A stretch of DNA of 64,000 nucleotides from Gracilimonas sp. (lineage in GTDB: Bacteria > Bacteroidota > Rhodothermia > Balneolales > Balneolaceae): positions 1,240,001-1,304,000 of the forward strand of contig NZ_JABURM010000005.1 in the NCBI RefSeq assembly GCF_014762685.1, read 5' to 3'. Position numbers and translations under genes: made by a program. Position 1 is the first letter of the stretch. Every line of letters begins with the position of its first letter. A model generated the notes under the pieces. It was not told where the DNA came from. It was given only the letters and a program-made list of their open reading frames with translations, and did no database searches. Shown here in pieces: positions 62,614 through 64,000 of the stretch.

Positions 62614-62814
62614 ATGGAAACCAATCAATCTAAAAAACTAAAAATGCATAAGCTGCTTTCACTCTTGACCATCTTCATCGGCCTCCTTTTGGTAACCTTC
62701 ATGATCGTAGTTGAAGGTGAACCGGGTGCACTTCCACTTGCGCTTACTGTCATTGGAACCGTATGGCATTTCTTCACCCGATCCAAACTTCGTTCGCAGC
62801 AGATATATTCATAA
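62614..62814 (+). CDS. Small membrane protein, 66 residues
   Basis: Two predicted helices (about 12-32 and 36-58) and a basic end (FTRSKLRSQQIYS). Two bp after the regulator gene, so translationally coupled. No family recognised. Confidence 0.55.
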   Translation: METNQSKKLKMHKLLSLLTIFIGLLLVTFMIVVEGEPGALPLALTVIGTVWHFFTRSKLRSQQIYS

Positions 62815-62835
62815 CTCAAAAAAATTTATGCCACT

Positions 62836-62858
62836 ACTTTGTAATTCAAAGTTCTTTC
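62836..62858 (+). promoter_or_regulatory. Candidate operator ACTTTG-N5-CAAAGT with third half-site
   Basis: Perfect inverted repeat ACTTTG (62836-62841), TAATT, CAAAGT (62847-62852), then a weaker TCTTTC (62853-62858). 26 bp before the DUF4153 ATG. Same architecture as at 61676. Confidence 0.55.
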
Positions 62859-62884
62859 AATATAAAACTATCAACCACATAAAA

Positions 62885-63994
62885 ATGACCACTGCAGCCC
62901 AACAACCCCTCGACAAGAATGTTCTTACGGAAGCCCTGATTGCATTTTCTCTGGCAATTGCTGCAGCCGTATTTATAAAACTTCCTGCCCTGTTCGGGAT
63001 TGACCTTGATCAGAACGAGAGTTTCTACCTCCGGAATATGAGCTTCTTCGTACTGCCCCTCCTGACCGGCTATTTTGCATGGAAAAGGAAGCTGGAGTCC
63101 CGCTCTGTAATCTGGCTGGCTCTTGCATTTGTTATGGCGGCAGCATTCGCCAACCTTTATCCGTTCGAGCAAGGCGGCGACACCGAGGCACTTTTAGCAC
63201 TGCATCTTCCGATTGCACTTTGGCTGGTGGTGGGCATCGCATTCTCGGGCGGTCGATGGAATCAGGTTAGCGAACGCATGGACTTCGTTCGATTCTCCGG
63301 AGAACTCTTCATTTACTATGTGCTGATCGCCCTTGGCGGCGGGGCTTTAACCGGATTCATGGCATTGATCTTCGGAACCATTGGCATCGATATTGAACCG
63401 TTTTTTGAATCGTGGCTGTTGCCCTGTGGTGTGACCGGGGCCGTCATTATTGCTGCGTGGCTGGTCGAGATCAGGAACCATATGGCCGGTAATTTTGCTC
63501 CTGTCCTGGCTAAATTATTCTCCCCTCTTTTCGCCCTCATGCTGTTGTCTTTCCTGGGAACACTGCTCTTTACGGGGAATGAGTTGATTATGGAACGCAA
63601 CGTACTCATCGCTTTTGATTTGCTGTTGGTGGTAGTCCTTTGCCTGCTCCTTTACTCTATTTCTGCCCGAGACACTAAAGCTGCTCCCGGGTTATTTGAT
63701 GTAGTTCAGGTTGTATTGGTGACAAGTGCTTTAATGGCAGATGCCGTTGCACTCTGGGGAATCTCCGAACGAATTGCAGAATTCGGCTTCACTCCCAACA
63801 GAGTAGCCGCTCTTGGCATGAATTTAATCCTCTTGGTGAACCTGGCATGGTCTGCAGTTCTCTATATCCGTTTTATCAGTGGAAAAACAAATTTCTCAAC
63901 TCTCGAAAAATGGCAAACCGATTATCTGCCGTTTTACGCGGTCTGGGCAGCAATCGTTGTGATCATCTTCCCGCTCTTATTCGGCTTTACATGA
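62885..63994 (+). CDS. DUF4153 family membrane protein
   Basis: A ~369-residue polytopic membrane protein with about ten helices. The DUF4153-type C-terminal pattern FSTLEKWQTDYLPFYAVWAA precedes the final hydrophobic run. I choose ATG at 62885 (MTTAAQQPLDKNVLTEAL). A longer upstream frame overlaps the preceding gene and the operator and is not used. DUF4153 proteins are often near small winged-helix regulators in Bacteroidota. Function unknown. The stop TGA is at 63992-63994, 6 bp from the window end. Confidence 0.82.
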   Translation: MTTAAQQPLDKNVLTEALIAFSLAIAAAVFIKLPALFGIDLDQNESFYLRNMSFFVLPLLTGYFAWKRKLESRSVIWLALAFVMAAAFANLYPFEQGGDTEALLALHLPIALWLVVGIAFSGGRWNQVSERMDFVRFSGELFIYYVLIALGGGALTGFMALIFGTIGIDIEPFFESWLLPCGVTGAVIIAAWLVEIRNHMAGNFAPVLAKLFSPLFALMLLSFLGTLLFTGNELIMERNVLIAFDLLLVVVLCLLLYSISARDTKAAPGLFDVVQVVLVTSALMADAVALWGISERIAEFGFTPNRVAALGMNLILLVNLAWSAVLYIRFISGKTNFSTLEKWQTDYLPFYAVWAAIVVIIFPLLFGFT

Positions 63995-64000
63995 TACAAT

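Noticed and set aside
62711-62884. Longer N terminus for the DUF4153 gene
   Set aside because: It would overlap the 66-residue gene and the operator; ATG at 62885 gives the expected hydrophobic start.

Overview
The window looks like a chromosomal segment of a marine-type member of the Bacteroidota / Rhodothermota / Balneolota group (Balneola- or Gracilimonas-like). This is an inference from gene content, not a marker-gene result. The clues are an AtpB with its own signal peptide, DUF5103 and DUF5683 family proteins, a very long TamB, tandem DPP-IV-type S9 peptidases, a CxxxY-type CcmE, many short lipoproteins and beta-propeller proteins, and a Bacteroidota-style -7 promoter box (TAnnTTTG) at 61.67 kb. 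No rRNA, tRNA or CRISPR array was recognised.

Region 1 (1-12.7 kb, almost all minus strand) is core metabolism and envelope. It holds the F1Fo ATP synthase operon (AtpZ-like, AtpI-like, atpB-E-F-H-A-G, with atpG cut by the left edge), preceded by a bactofilin and an M23 peptidase. Further upstream are guaB, a small hypothetical, folD, an NtrC-type sigma-54 activator, a PBP4-type carboxypeptidase (dacB) and a PtsN-like EIIA protein.

Region 2 (13-31 kb) has a plus-strand group (ccmB, a DNA polymerase III delta-prime-like gene, dapF, a DUF5103 lipoprotein). It converges on a long minus-strand group: NFACT/RqcH-like gene, aroK, aroB, tamB, rnr, and a very large metalloprotease-propeller-barrel fusion. 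Region 3 (31-37 kb) holds 3-hydroxyacyl-CoA dehydrogenase, a DUF5683 protein and the cytochrome c maturation genes ccmC-ccmD-ccmE-ccmF. CcmB is about 20 kb away and no ccmA is present.

Region 4 (37-47.7 kb) holds a PH/SHOCT membrane protein, a tandem duplicated pair of secreted S9 prolyl peptidases (start codons exactly 2500 bp apart, each followed by the same repeat plus terminator), an MFS transporter, dut, a DUF3108 protein, an ArsC-like protein, a lipoprotein and an APC permease.

Region 5 (47.7-60.6 kb) is the accessory part. A visibly AT-rich block (47.8-51.2 kb) carries four one-gene units: a propeller lipoprotein, a thioredoxin-like protein, a DUF2569-like protein and an HNH-like protein. 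Its spacers partly resemble degenerate integron attC sites. After it comes a mosaic of single accessory genes (AraC regulator, RibD/DHFR-like reductase, SnoaL-like lipoprotein, IPT/kelch lipoprotein, PaiB-like flavoprotein, thioesterase, TfoX-like, GyrI-like). Many of their spacers hold repeats of three structured families. Two gene remnants are visible: a PD40 propeller tail and a decayed thioesterase copy.

Region 6 (60.6-64 kb) holds a collagen-like lipoprotein with a strong terminator, then a small regulatory operon: membrane protein, winged-helix regulator, small membrane protein, then a DUF4153 protein. The first and last of these genes are preceded by the same inverted repeat, ACTTTG-N5-CAAAGT or a one-mismatch form, a candidate operator for the winged-helix protein.
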